Shown here one piece after another: positions 1-5,773 of a stretch of 7,519 nucleotides of DNA. The stretch comes from an uncultured Oscillospiraceae bacterium (lineage in GTDB: Bacteria > Bacillota > Clostridia > Oscillospirales > Oscillospiraceae). The notes beneath the pieces are model-generated. The model searched no databases. It was not told the DNA's origin and saw only the letters and a list, made by a program, of their open reading frames with translations. The position numbers and the translations under genes were made by a program. Every line of letters starts with the position of its first letter. Within the stretch, counting starts at the first letter, position 1. The DNA is taken from positions 1-7,519 of the forward strand of contig CAKUHX010000077.1 of assembly GCA_934659475.1 (NCBI GenBank), written 5' to 3'.

Positions 1-86
1 CGCAGCTCCTGCTGGGTCCAGAAGGGATACTTCTGCGTGTGCATAAAGCCTTTTTCCATTACTTTTCCGCAGTTGGGACAGTTCAT
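1..86 (-). CDS. Small zinc-ribbon protein, N-terminal part (DUF6487-like), cut by window edge
   Basis: Only the first 28 codons plus two bases are present; the gene continues to the left of the window. It begins MNCPNCGKVMEKGFM, a CPxCG zinc-knuckle half-site right at the N-terminus, followed by KYPFWTQQEL. This opening resembles the short clostridial zinc-ribbon proteins I know as DUF6487/PF20097, which have no assigned function; the family call is from memory. The ATG at 84-86 is preceded by a strong AAGGGAGG ribosome binding site about seven bases upstream. The gene lies about 30 bases past the T-box terminator, so it is the first gene of a tRNA-sensing transcription unit. Whether an aminoacyl-tRNA synthetase or amino-acid gene follows in the same operon cannot be seen. 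Confidence is high that it is a gene, moderate for the family. Confidence 0.7.
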   Translation of the reverse strand, partial: MNCPNCGKVMEKGFMHTQKYPFWTQQEL

Positions 87-115
87 AGGGTGCCTCCCTT
101 TCCGGCCCACAGATG

Positions 116-154
116 AAAAAACGCCTTGTCTCCTTTTCAAAGAGACAAAGCGTT
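116..154 (-). terminator. T-box-controlled intrinsic terminator
   Basis: A 13-bp stem pairs 154-142 with 132-120 (one G-T pair, nine-base loop), followed on the minus strand by TTTTT (120-116). The stem directly follows the conserved T-box sequence, the expected place for the attenuator that competes with the antiterminator. Confidence 0.9.
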
Positions 155-368
155 GAACGCTCTGCGGTACCACTCTTCTTGCCGGACAAAACGTCCGGCC
201 ACTCAAGTTATGCCCGGTAACGGGGGCGGCCGGAGGGGCCTACTGTTGTTCAGCCCTCTGCTCAGAGGTGATATGCTTCGTCCGTTCCCGCCACCTTGCA
301 CCACCCGGCGGCTCTCTGAAGGGTCTGGGACGAATACTTGTCCTCATCCACGCATCTTGCGTTATCAC
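116..368 (-). promoter_or_regulatory. T-box riboswitch leader, probably isoleucine-specific (AUC specifier)
   Basis: Read on the minus strand from about 368 down to 116. Stem I carries the k-turn/loop-E signature GGATGAGGACAAGTA, the distal segment around AGAGAGCCGCC, and the 3' side GAAGCATATCACCTCTGAG. A stem III hairpin (GCCGGAC/GTCCGGC, 181-199) follows, then the conserved T-box AGAGTGGTACCGC (164-176), which overlaps the antiterminator. Pairing GAGG with CCTC below the specifier loop places ATC followed by A directly above that helix, so AUC (Ile) is the preferred specifier. CAU (His) is the alternative if one counts from the GAA of loop E. The antiterminator bulge TGGT pairs with a tRNA ending ACCA, which suits tRNA-Ile (A73) and not tRNA-His (C73). 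Uncharged tRNA binding would let transcription pass the terminator into the zinc-ribbon gene. Confidence 0.93.
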
Positions 369-374
369 CGCTTT

Positions 375-403
375 ATCTTATCCGCTTTTTCCCCTTCTGT
401 CAA
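375..403 (-). promoter_or_regulatory. Sigma-A-type promoter of the T-box transcript
   Basis: On the minus strand TTGACA (403-398) is followed by a 17-base spacer and TAAGAT (380-375). This gives a start near 368, just before the first T-box leader bases. Confidence 0.85.
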
Positions 404-406
404 GGG

Positions 407-438
407 AGAAAGCCCCGATTTTCGCCGAAAACCGGGGC
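407..438 (-). terminator. Intrinsic terminator of birA
   Basis: A 12-bp stem (438-427 with 423-412, one G-T pair, three-base loop) is followed by TTTCT on the minus strand. It lies 17 bases past the birA stop and slightly overlaps the T-box promoter region, so birA and the T-box unit are separate transcripts packed closely together. Confidence 0.85.
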
Positions 439-454
439 GTTCCAGCCGCTTTCT

Positions 455-1447
455 TTAAACGTATCCGTACATCCCCCGCACGGAGACCTCCCCCGCGGAC
501 AGGGCCTGCCGGGTGCCGTCGGGAAACTCCACCACCAGGCGGAACTGGTCGTCGATCTCCACGGCGAAGGCCTCCCGCCGGGAGTTTGGTGTGACCAGCT
601 GCACCTGGTTGCCGGGGGTCAGGCAGTCCGCCCGGTATTTGTCCAGATACTCCTGCCGGTTCCGGGGGAACCCGGCGTACATCCGGTCCAACGCCTTGAT
701 GACCTGTACCGCCAGATCCGCCCGGCGCACGGGGCGGCCCAGCTCATAGCTCAGAGAGGTGGCGGTGGCCGCCAGCTCCGGGCCGAAGTCCTCCGGCGTC
801 TGAGAGACGTTGATGCCGATCCCGGGCACCAGATAGTCCAGGGCGTGGCTCTCTCCCTCCAGAGCGATCTCCGTGAGGATGCCGCACAGCTTCTTTCCGT
901 TGAGCACCAGGTCGTTGGTCCACTTGATCCGGGGCCGGACACCGCAGGAGGCCTGGATCCCATCGCACACCGCCACCGCCACCCAGGCAGTGATGTCCGT
1001 CACCTCCGCCGGGGGCAGGTCGGGGCGCAGCAGGGCGGACAGATACAGCCCCTTGCCCTTGGGGGACAGGAAGGCCCGGCCCTTCCGGCCCTTGCCGCCG
1101 GTCTGCTCCTCCGCCACGGCCACCAGCCCGTCCGGGGCCCCGGCCATGGCCCGGCGCTTGCACTCGGTGTTGGTGGAGTCGATGCATTCGAAGCATAGAA
1201 GGGGATGGCCCAGATGGCAGTCCGTCAGGGGGCCACTCAGCTCCCCCTCCCGCAGGCGGTCTGGGGCGGACTGCAGACAGTACCCCCGGTTAGGGGCGGA
1301 GGCGATCACATATCCCTCCTGCCGCAGGGCCTCCACCGCCTTCCACACTGCTGCCCGGCTGATGCCCAGCTCACGGCTCATGGCCTCTCCGGACAGGGCC
1401 GCCCCCCGTTTCTCGGTCAGCAGCGCCAGCACCTTTTCCCGACTCAT
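455..1447 (-). CDS. birA: Bifunctional biotin-[acetyl-CoA-carboxylase] ligase / biotin operon repressor BirA
   Basis: A 330-residue cytoplasmic enzyme that makes biotinyl-5'-AMP and transfers biotin to the lysine of carboxyl carrier proteins. Residues 3-58 form a winged helix-turn-helix ([19 protein letters not shown], then EGYVI and NRGYCL), so it is the two-domain repressor type. Catalytic landmarks follow: STN at 91-93, the biotinyl-AMP glycine/arginine loop TGGKGRKGR at 116-124, KWTND at 175-179 (KWPND in many homologues), KKLCGILTE at 185-193 and GIGINV at 209-214. A small C-terminal beta domain ends the protein. The ATG at 1445-1447 is chosen because GGGAGGA lies six bases upstream; an in-frame start at 1471 would place that site inside the gene. 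It is monocistronic, with its own promoter and terminator, and diverges from the nucleotidase gene. Its DNA-binding domain makes autoregulation through the dyad at 1516-1543 conceivable. Confidence 0.96.
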   Translation of the reverse strand: MSREKVLALLTEKRGAALSGEAMSRELGISRAAVWKAVEALRQEGYVIASAPNRGYCLQSAPDRLREGELSGPLTDCHLGHPLLCFECIDSTNTECKRRAMAGAPDGLVAVAEEQTGGKGRKGRAFLSPKGKGLYLSALLRPDLPPAEVTDITAWVAVAVCDGIQASCGVRPRIKWTNDLVLNGKKLCGILTEIALEGESHALDYLVPGIGINVSQTPEDFGPELAATATSLSYELGRPVRRADLAVQVIKALDRMYAGFPRNRQEYLDKYRADCLTPGNQVQLVTPNSRREAFAVEIDDQFRLVVEFPDGTRQALSAGEVSVRGMYGYV

Positions 1448-1464
1448 GGCAAGTCCTCCCGCTC

Positions 1465-1477
1465 CCCCCACAGGGGG
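1465..1477 (-). other. Short GC hairpin in the birA 5' untranslated region
   Basis: Five C pair with five G around a three-base loop, between the predicted start (about 1486) and the birA ribosome binding site (1454-1460). It may stabilise the 5' end or modulate ribosome access; function is inferred only. Confidence 0.4.
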
Positions 1478-1492
1478 AAATTTTTTCTCCTT

Positions 1493-1521
1493 ATTATACG
1501 GCGCGGCGGCGGAATCGTCAA
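1493..1521 (-). promoter_or_regulatory. birA promoter
   Basis: On the minus strand TTGACG (1521-1516), a 17-base spacer and a perfect TATAAT (1498-1493). The -35 box lies inside the left arm of the dyad at 1516-1543. Confidence 0.85.
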
Positions 1522-1543
1522 CCTGATCCCGTTCCGGTTGACG
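1516..1543. promoter_or_regulatory. Operator-like inverted repeat between birA and the nucleotidase gene
   Basis: CGTCAACC (1516-1523) and GGTTGACG (1536-1543) form a perfect 8-bp dyad with a 12-base spacer. The left arm covers the birA -35 box, so a bound protein would block birA transcription. The half-site GGTTGAC differs by one base from the GGTTAAC core of Bacillus-type BirA boxes, but those have a longer spacer (about 14-16). BirA is therefore a candidate ligand and not a firm call. Confidence 0.5.
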
Positions 1544-1604
1544 GTCCCTTCATCATTGTGCCCAAATTCCCCCTCAATTTTTCCCGGATTTTACGCAAAA
1601 CAGC

Positions 1605-1633
1605 TTGAATTATCCCTTCGTTTCCGCTATCAT
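1605..1633 (+). promoter_or_regulatory. Promoter of the secreted nucleotidase gene
   Basis: TTGAAT (1605-1610), a 17-base spacer and TATCAT (1628-1633), predicting a start near 1640, about 57 bases before the ATG. The upstream flank (1562-1604) is relatively AT-rich for this window. Confidence 0.7.
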
Positions 1634-1648
1634 AGGGTGTATCCCAAG

Positions 1649-1663
1649 GGCGCACAGTGCGCC
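1649..1663 (+). other. 5'-proximal stem-loop of the nucleotidase mRNA
   Basis: GGCGCA and TGCGCC pair around a CAG loop, about nine bases from the predicted 5' end. Such 5'-terminal stems often protect mRNAs from 5'-dependent decay; that role here is inference. Confidence 0.45.
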
Positions 1664-1696
1664 GGGAAACTTCTACGGACAGAAAGGCGGTATTCT

Positions 1697-3628
1697 ATGA
1701 AGAAGAAATTCCTTGCCCTGCTGTTGGCCGTGGCTGCGACCTTCAGCCTGGCCGCCCCCGCAATGGCCGACGAGGCCGTTACCACTGCCGCTCCCGCGGC
1801 AGACGCTGTCACCATTCTGTACACCAACGACGTACATACCTACATCGACAAGGACCTGCGGTATTCCACCGTGGCCGGCTACCGGGACACCCTGACCAAC
1901 GTCCTGCTGGTGGACGCCGGCGACCACGTCCAGGGCACCGCCTACGGCTCCATGGACGAGGGCGCTACCATCGTCAAGCTGATGGAGGCCGCCAGGTACG
2001 ACCTGGCCACCTTGGGCAACCACGAGTTCGACTACGGCATGGCCCGGGCCCTGTCCGTCGCCACCGGCGGCAAGGTGCCCTATATCTCCTGCAACTTCTT
2101 CCAGATCGACCCCAAGACCGGCGAGGCCGTGGCCGACGTGCTGGACGGCGTGAAGATCTTCGAGGTAGCGGGCAAGAAGATCGCCTTCGTGGGCATCACC
2201 ACCCCCGAGTCCTTCACCAAGTCCACCCCCTCCTACTTCCAGAACGAGAAGGGCGAGTACATCTATGACATCCCCGGCGGGGACGACGGCTCTGATCTGT
2301 ACTTCTGCGTGCAGGCCGCCATCGACGCCGTGACCGCCAACGACCACCCCGACTACATCATCGCTCTGGGCCACCTGGGTGACGACCCCTCCTCCAAGCC
2401 CTGGACCAGCGAGGAGCTGATCGCCCACACCACCGGCCTGGACGCCTTCATCGACGGCCACTCCCACTCCACTGTGGAGCGCCGTGAGGTCAAGGACAAG
2501 GCCGGCGAGACCGTGATCCTCACCCAGACCGGCTCCTACTTGGACGCTCTGGGCCAGATGACCATCACCGCTGACGGCACCATCACCACCAAGCTGCTCA
2601 CCGCCGCCGACCTGGCCTCTGTCACCCCCGACCCCGAGGTCAAGGCCATCGAGGACAAGTGGATCTCTGACATCGACACCCAGCTGGGCGAGGTCATCGG
2701 CTCCTTCGCCGACGTGATGACCAACTACGATGCCGACGGCAACCGTCTGGTGCGCAAGCAGGAGACCAACGAGGGCAACTTCTGCGCCGACGCCCTGTAC
2801 CACCTGTTCGACAGCATGGATCTGGACGTGGACATCGCCGTGATGAACGGCGGCGGCATCCGCAACAAGGAGGCCACCGGCGAGGTGACCTATAAGACCT
2901 GCAAAGAGATCCACACCTTCGGCAACGTGGCCTGCCTGCTCACCGTCTCCGGCCAGCAGATGCTGGACGCTCTGGAGTGGGGCGCCAAGGACGTGGCCGT
3001 GGACGGCTCCAAGGAGTGCGGCGGCTTCCTGCAGGTCTCCGGCCTGAAGTACACCATCGATGCCACCATCCCCTGCACCGTGCAGAAGGACGACAAGGGC
3101 GTCTGGACCGGCGGCCCCACCGGCGAGTACCGGGTGAAGGACGTTCAGGTGCTGAACAAGGACACCGGCGCCTACGAGCCCCTGAAGCTGGACGCCAAGT
3201 ACAACTTGGCCGGCTACAACTACACCCTGCGTGACCTGGGCGACGGCTTTGCCATGTTCGACGGCGCGGTGAACGTGCTGGACTACGTCAAGACTGACTA
3301 CATGGTGCTGGCGGACTATGTGAAGTCCTTCCCCGACCACAAGGTCACCGGCTACGCCTCTACCGAGGGCCGCATCACCATCAAGACCGAGGCCGACAAG
3401 CCCGAACCCCAGCCCCAGCCTGAGCCTGAGCCCACTCCCGACCCCACCCCCGCTCCCACTGAGACCACCACCTACACCGTGGTCCGGGGCGACAGCCTGT
3501 GGAAGATCGCCCAGAAGCAGCTGGGCTCCGGCAAGAAGTGGACCGAGCTGTATGAGGCCAACAAGGACACCATCAAGAACCCCAGCCTGATCTACATCGG
3601 TCAGACCCTGATCATTCCCGGCAAATAA
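1697..3628 (+). CDS. Secreted 5'-nucleotidase / metallophosphatase with C-terminal LysM cell-wall domain
   Basis: A 643-residue exported enzyme of the UshA/YfkN 5'-nucleotidase family, expected to release phosphate from extracellular nucleotides. A signal peptide (MKKK, hydrophobic core, AMA then D25) is probably cut after residue 24. The metallophosphatase domain shows the metal ligands in order: TNDVH (D45, H47), AGD (D76), GNHEFD (107-112), GHLGDD (H226) and GHSH (254-257). The 5'-nucleotidase C-terminal domain shows NEGN (358-361), MNGGGIRN (383-390) and GDGFAMF (515-521). A proline/glutamate linker (about 569-590) leads to one LysM repeat (593-641) ending [10 protein letters not shown], which should hold the enzyme on peptidoglycan. 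The ATG at 1697 is preferred over the upstream open frame because it starts the signal peptide, follows AAAGG by nine bases and lies after the promoter. Codon choice is extremely biased to GCC, GAC, CTG and AAG, suggesting high expression. Exact substrate is unknown. Confidence 0.95.
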   Translation: MKKKFLALLLAVAATFSLAAPAMADEAVTTAAPAADAVTILYTNDVHTYIDKDLRYSTVAGYRDTLTNVLLVDAGDHVQGTAYGSMDEGATIVKLMEAARYDLATLGNHEFDYGMARALSVATGGKVPYISCNFFQIDPKTGEAVADVLDGVKIFEVAGKKIAFVGITTPESFTKSTPSYFQNEKGEYIYDIPGGDDGSDLYFCVQAAIDAVTANDHPDYIIALGHLGDDPSSKPWTSEELIAHTTGLDAFIDGHSHSTVERREVKDKAGETVILTQTGSYLDALGQMTITADGTITTKLLTAADLASVTPDPEVKAIEDKWISDIDTQLGEVIGSFADVMTNYDADGNRLVRKQETNEGNFCADALYHLFDSMDLDVDIAVMNGGGIRNKEATGEVTYKTCKEIHTFGNVACLLTVSGQQMLDALEWGAKDVAVDGSKECGGFLQVSGLKYTIDATIPCTVQKDDKGVWTGGPTGEYRVKDVQVLNKDTGAYEPLKLDAKYNLAGYNYTLRDLGDGFAMFDGAVNVLDYVKTDYMVLADYVKSFPDHKVTGYASTEGRITIKTEADKPEPQPQPEPEPTPDPTPAPTETTTYTVVRGDSLWKIAQKQLGSGKKWTELYEANKDTIKNPSLIYIGQTLIIPGK

Positions 3629-3636
3629 TTCAACAT

Positions 3637-3677
3637 GTAAGGACGGGCCCATGCTTAACGCATGGGCCCGTCCTTAC
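3637..3677. other. Perfect 18-bp inverted repeat after the nucleotidase gene
   Basis: Arms 3637-3654 and 3660-3677 match perfectly around the loop TTAAC. Neither strand has a T-run right after it, so it is not a classical terminator by itself. It may act as a 3' stabiliser or in tandem with the next hairpin. Confidence 0.75.
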
Positions 3678-3681
3678 GCAA

Positions 3682-3713
3682 AAAAGCAGGGCGGCCCATG
3701 CCGCCCTGCTTTT
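3682..3713. terminator. Bidirectional intrinsic terminator between the nucleotidase gene and hpf
   Basis: A 14-bp stem (3682-3695 with 3700-3713) has a CCAT loop. The outer four pairs are A-T, so plus-strand transcripts end in TTTT and minus-strand transcripts in at least five T (3685-3680). It serves the two convergent genes. Confidence 0.88.
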
Positions 3714-3727
3714 AACCGCTGTTTCTG

Positions 3728-4276
3728 TTATTCCTCGTCCTCGATGATGCCGTAGCCGCCGTCGTTCCGGTGGTAGACCACGGCGAAACGGCCGTCGTTC
3801 TCCTCATCCCGGAAGGCGAAGAAGCTGTGCTCCAGCAGGTTCATCTGCAGGATGGCCTCCTCCCGGGTCATGGGCTTCAGGGGGAACTTCTTGCTTCGGA
3901 CGATGGCGTACTCGCCCTCCTCCGGCTCCTCCGGGGCAAAGGTGGTCACTTCCAGATCCGCCGTGCGGTCAAAGGCGCCCTGGCGCAGGCGCTTCTCCAG
4001 ACGGGTCTTGTTCTTGCGGATCTGCCGCTCCAGGGTGGCCACGGCGGCGTCGATGGACGCGCGCATGTCAGAGGTGCTCTCAGATACACGGAAGATGGTG
4101 CCGCTGGAGCGGATGGTGATCTCCACCTTATTCAGCCGCTCCTTCTCCACGCTGAACGTGATCGCGGCGGTGGCATCCTCCTTAAAGAAACGGTCAAGCT
4201 TCCCAACCTTCTTTTCGGCATACTCGTGGATCTTTGCCGGCAGGGTCACCTTTTTGTCCGTAAACACATACTTCAT
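3728..4276 (-). CDS. hpf: Long-form ribosome hibernation-promoting factor (HPF/RaiA/YvyD family)
   Basis: A 182-residue cytoplasmic protein that binds the 30S subunit and drives formation of inactive 100S ribosome dimers in stationary phase or starvation. Residues 1 to about 97 form the S30AE ribosome-binding domain (MKYVFTDKKVTLPAKIHEYAEKK, ending DMRASIDAAVATLERQI). A linker rich in acidic residues (EEPEEGE) follows, then the C-terminal dimerisation domain of the long form, about 125-180 (VRSKKFPLKPMTREEAILQM, FFAFRDEE, YHRNDGGYGIIE). The length is normal for Firmicutes. The ATG at 4274-4276 is chosen because it matches the family N-terminus and AAGGAG lies nine bases upstream; the in-frame extension to 4390 adds no family sequence and crosses the promoter. 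It is monocistronic and convergent with the nucleotidase gene. Regulation by growth phase is known in the family but not shown here. Confidence 0.96.
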   Translation of the reverse strand: MKYVFTDKKVTLPAKIHEYAEKKVGKLDRFFKEDATAAITFSVEKERLNKVEITIRSSGTIFRVSESTSDMRASIDAAVATLERQIRKNKTRLEKRLRQGAFDRTADLEVTTFAPEEPEEGEYAIVRSKKFPLKPMTREEAILQMNLLEHSFFAFRDEENDGRFAVVYHRNDGGYGIIEDEE

Positions 4277-4310
4277 AAATGTCCGCTCCTTTCGTTCGGG
4301 GGTCAGTTTC

Positions 4311-4332
4311 GGAGGGGGAGGGTCCCCCCTCC
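4311..4332 (-). other. Stem-loop at the extreme 5' end of the hpf mRNA
   Basis: GGAGGGGG and CCCCCTCC form an 8-bp stem with a six-base loop. It begins about two bases after the predicted start at 4334 and about 20 bases before the ribosome binding site. Its position suggests 5'-end protection of the hpf transcript; this is inference. Confidence 0.5.
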
Positions 4333-4340
4333 ATGTCTGT

Positions 4341-4349
4341 ATTATACCA
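4341..4349 (-). promoter_or_regulatory. hpf promoter, extended -10 type
   Basis: TGGTATAAT on the minus strand is a TGn-extended perfect -10 box. No good -35 hexamer sits 16-18 bases upstream. A-rich DNA on this strand (about 4372-4430) could act as an UP element or hold another regulatory site. Confidence 0.65.
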
Positions 4350-4459
4350 GATCCTTTCCGGAAAAGCCATAGTATTTTGTATCTTTTCACAATTTGTTTT
4401 CATATTTTTTTCTTTTTTGTCATAGGAGTCCCCATCGGCGGAAAACGACACCCTTCCCC

Positions 4460-4488
4460 TTGCACACCCTGGAAATATGTGGTATCCT
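4460..4488 (+). promoter_or_regulatory. Promoter of the putative small RNA
   Basis: TTGCAC (4460-4465), a 17-base spacer and TATCCT (4483-4488). It points to a start at about 4493-4495, exactly where the first stem-loop of the RNA begins. Confidence 0.6.
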
Positions 4489-4492
4489 CTAT

Positions 4493-4571
4493 ACGCAGCT
4501 CACCGCTGCGTTTGGCGCAATATCTGTGAGGTCTCCCTCAACTGGCCGCCCCTTCCGGGGCGGCCTTTTTT
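4493..4571 (+). ncRNA. Putative stand-alone small regulatory RNA, about 79 nt, family not recognised
   Basis: A promoter-to-terminator unit with no plausible ORF. Three stem-loops follow each other: ACGCAGC/GCTGCGT (4493-4511, loop TCACC), TGAGG/CCTCA (4527-4540, loop TCTC), and the terminator stem (4544-4565) with a six-T tail. A single-stranded stretch TTTGGCGCAATATC separates the first two. The second hairpin exposes TCTCCCTC, a C-rich segment complementary to strong Shine-Dalgarno sequences (GAGGGAGA). This resembles the C-rich/UCCC loops of trans-acting sRNAs of Firmicutes, so translational repression is a reasonable guess. It is divergent from hpf (starts about 160 bases apart) and abuts the terminator of the membrane-protein gene. 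I could not match it to 6S, SRP or the raiA RNA motif from memory. Confidence 0.55.
4544..4571 (+). terminator. Intrinsic terminator of the small RNA
   Basis: GGCCGCCCC and GGGGCGGCC form a perfect 9-bp stem with a TTCC loop (4544-4565), followed by six T. It is a textbook intrinsic terminator on the plus strand, with no plus-strand gene upstream other than the proposed sRNA. Confidence 0.9.
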
Positions 4572-4573
4572 AT

Positions 4574-4604
4574 AAAAAGGCTCCGGCAAATATGCCGGAG
4601 CCTT
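4574..4604 (-). terminator. Intrinsic terminator of the Dabb/YkvI-like operon
   Basis: A perfect 12-bp stem (4577-4588 with 4593-4604, loop of four) is followed on the minus strand by a run of T (4578-4574). It lies 27 bases past the stop of the membrane-protein gene and is back to back with the sRNA terminator. Confidence 0.88.
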
Positions 4605-4631
4605 CATTTCTTATGTTCCCTGTTCCCCGTA

Positions 4632-5750
4632 TCACTTCTCCGCCCTGACCTTGGCGGCCACGAAGGTGAAGGCCGGAATGACGATCACAGGAATGGCGGC
4701 CCAGCCCACGATGGAGGTGCCCTGCTGCAGCATGGCCTGGAAGCCCAGCGCCGCACCCACGGCGGCGATCCCCAGCAGGATAGCGGTGATGACGAAACGC
4801 CGCAGCTGGGTGTTCTTGATGAAGGAGAACAGGCTGTTGAACCGGACATTCCCCGCGTGGGCCAGCCCCGCCGCGCTGGTGAGCACGGCCAGGGTCATCA
4901 GGATCACATACAGCCACTGCAGCCATTTCATCCCCAGACGGTTCAAAACGGCCATAACAGGCAGCGTCTCGCCACACACATCAAAGACGTTGGTATAGCT
5001 GAACAGGGTGAAGATCAGGCAGACCATCAGCACGATGGTGATCACGTAGCCGGCCAGAATGGCTTTCCGCGCCTCCTTCTTGTCCTTCAGCACATCGGAG
5101 ACCGACATGACGTTGAACACGATGGTGGACTGGAAACAGCCGTACTGCATCGCCGCCAGAATGGCGTGGATAAAGCTGCCGTCCTTGGCGTTGGCGGCGG
5201 AATTGGCGAAGGCCCCTGCCACGTCGCAGTCCCCCCGGGTCAGGGCCAGCACGGTGATCAGCACCACCACCCCCACAATGGCATACATCATGTAGCCGGA
5301 GGACTTGGCCAGCAGCTTGGATCCGTACAGGCACAGCAGAGCGGACACCACGATGGTGACGCCCGCGGTGGCCCAGTAGTTCAGCCCCAGAAAGCCCTGC
5401 AGCAGCTTGCCCTCGCCGGAGAAGGCCAGCCCGCCGGCGCACATCATGGTCATTAGAAAGCACAGATCATACAGCACGGCTACCACACCGCCGGCCTTCT
5501 CGCCGTAGCAGGACTTGGCAAAGGGGCGGTAGCCGGGGGTGCTGTGCGCCCGGGCGTACTCCAGCATGTAATACATCACGCCCCCGGTAACGACCATGGC
5601 CAGCAGGGGGGTGACCAGGCCGATCCAGCCGTATTTCACATACCAGCGGACGCTGAAGGCGCCGGTGGCAAAGCCGGGGCCGAAGTGGCTGCCGATCCAC
5701 ACGGCGGCTACACCCAAATAGGCGGGCACCGCGGTCTTTTTCTTTTCCAT
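4632..5750 (-). CDS. YkvI-like integral membrane protein (COG3949 type, probable APC/LeuT-fold transporter)
   Basis: A 372-residue protein with about ten predicted membrane segments (approximate starts at residues 11, 40, 86, 122, 150, 195, 230, 283, 318 and 345). The first segment contains AAVWIGSHFGPGFATG, close to the glycine-rich opening of Bacillus YkvI-family proteins, where a broken TM1 helix is expected to line the substrate site of a LeuT-like fold. Another polar stretch, MQYGCFQSTIVFNVMSVSD (about 199-217), fits TM6 of such transporters. Substrate is unknown. The ATG at 5748-5750 has AAAGGAAG about six bases upstream. The gene starts 23 bases after the Dabb-domain gene and shares its promoter and terminator, so the two should be co-expressed. 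Family assignment is from memory of the N-terminal motif; another sodium-coupled carrier of the APC superfamily remains possible. Confidence 0.8.
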   Translation of the reverse strand: MEKKKTAVPAYLGVAAVWIGSHFGPGFATGAFSVRWYVKYGWIGLVTPLLAMVVTGGVMYYMLEYARAHSTPGYRPFAKSCYGEKAGGVVAVLYDLCFLMTMMCAGGLAFSGEGKLLQGFLGLNYWATAGVTIVVSALLCLYGSKLLAKSSGYMMYAIVGVVVLITVLALTRGDCDVAGAFANSAANAKDGSFIHAILAAMQYGCFQSTIVFNVMSVSDVLKDKKEARKAILAGYVITIVLMVCLIFTLFSYTNVFDVCGETLPVMAVLNRLGMKWLQWLYVILMTLAVLTSAAGLAHAGNVRFNSLFSFIKNTQLRRFVITAILLGIAAVGAALGFQAMLQQGTSIVGWAAIPVIVIPAFTFVAAKVRAEK

Positions 5751-5773
5751 GATGATCTTCCTTTCTCTGTGTG

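Noticed and set aside
243..268. Histidine (CAU) specifier for the T-box
   Set aside because: CAU fits if counting from the loop E GAA, but the antiterminator TGGT requires discriminator A, while bacterial tRNA-His has C73; AUC (Ile) fits both the TGGT and the position above the lower helix.
338..1198. A 286-codon plus-strand frame through T-box and birA DNA
   Set aside because: It crosses the birA terminator and runs antisense to a clear birA; the composition is typical of a shadow frame in GC-rich DNA.
1538..1566. A plus-strand promoter starting with TTGACG at 1538
   Set aside because: No -10-like hexamer occurs 16-18 bases downstream; the hexamer is better explained as the right arm of the dyad.
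1205..1696. Extension of the nucleotidase frame upstream of 1697
   Set aside because: It would cover birA antisense and the divergent promoters, and would bury the signal peptide; the ATG at 1697 has its own ribosome binding site.
1673..3652. A 659-codon open frame on the minus strand
   Set aside because: It lies exactly antisense to the nucleotidase gene, is rich in Val/Gly/Leu/His as expected from the complement of GCC/GAC-biased codons, and has no family match.
4277..4571. A raiA-motif RNA or 6S RNA next to hpf
   Set aside because: The raiA RNA is described near such genes but is about 200 nt and I cannot match its structure here; the candidate is too short for 6S and lacks its long bulged duplex. 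A covariance search could overturn this.
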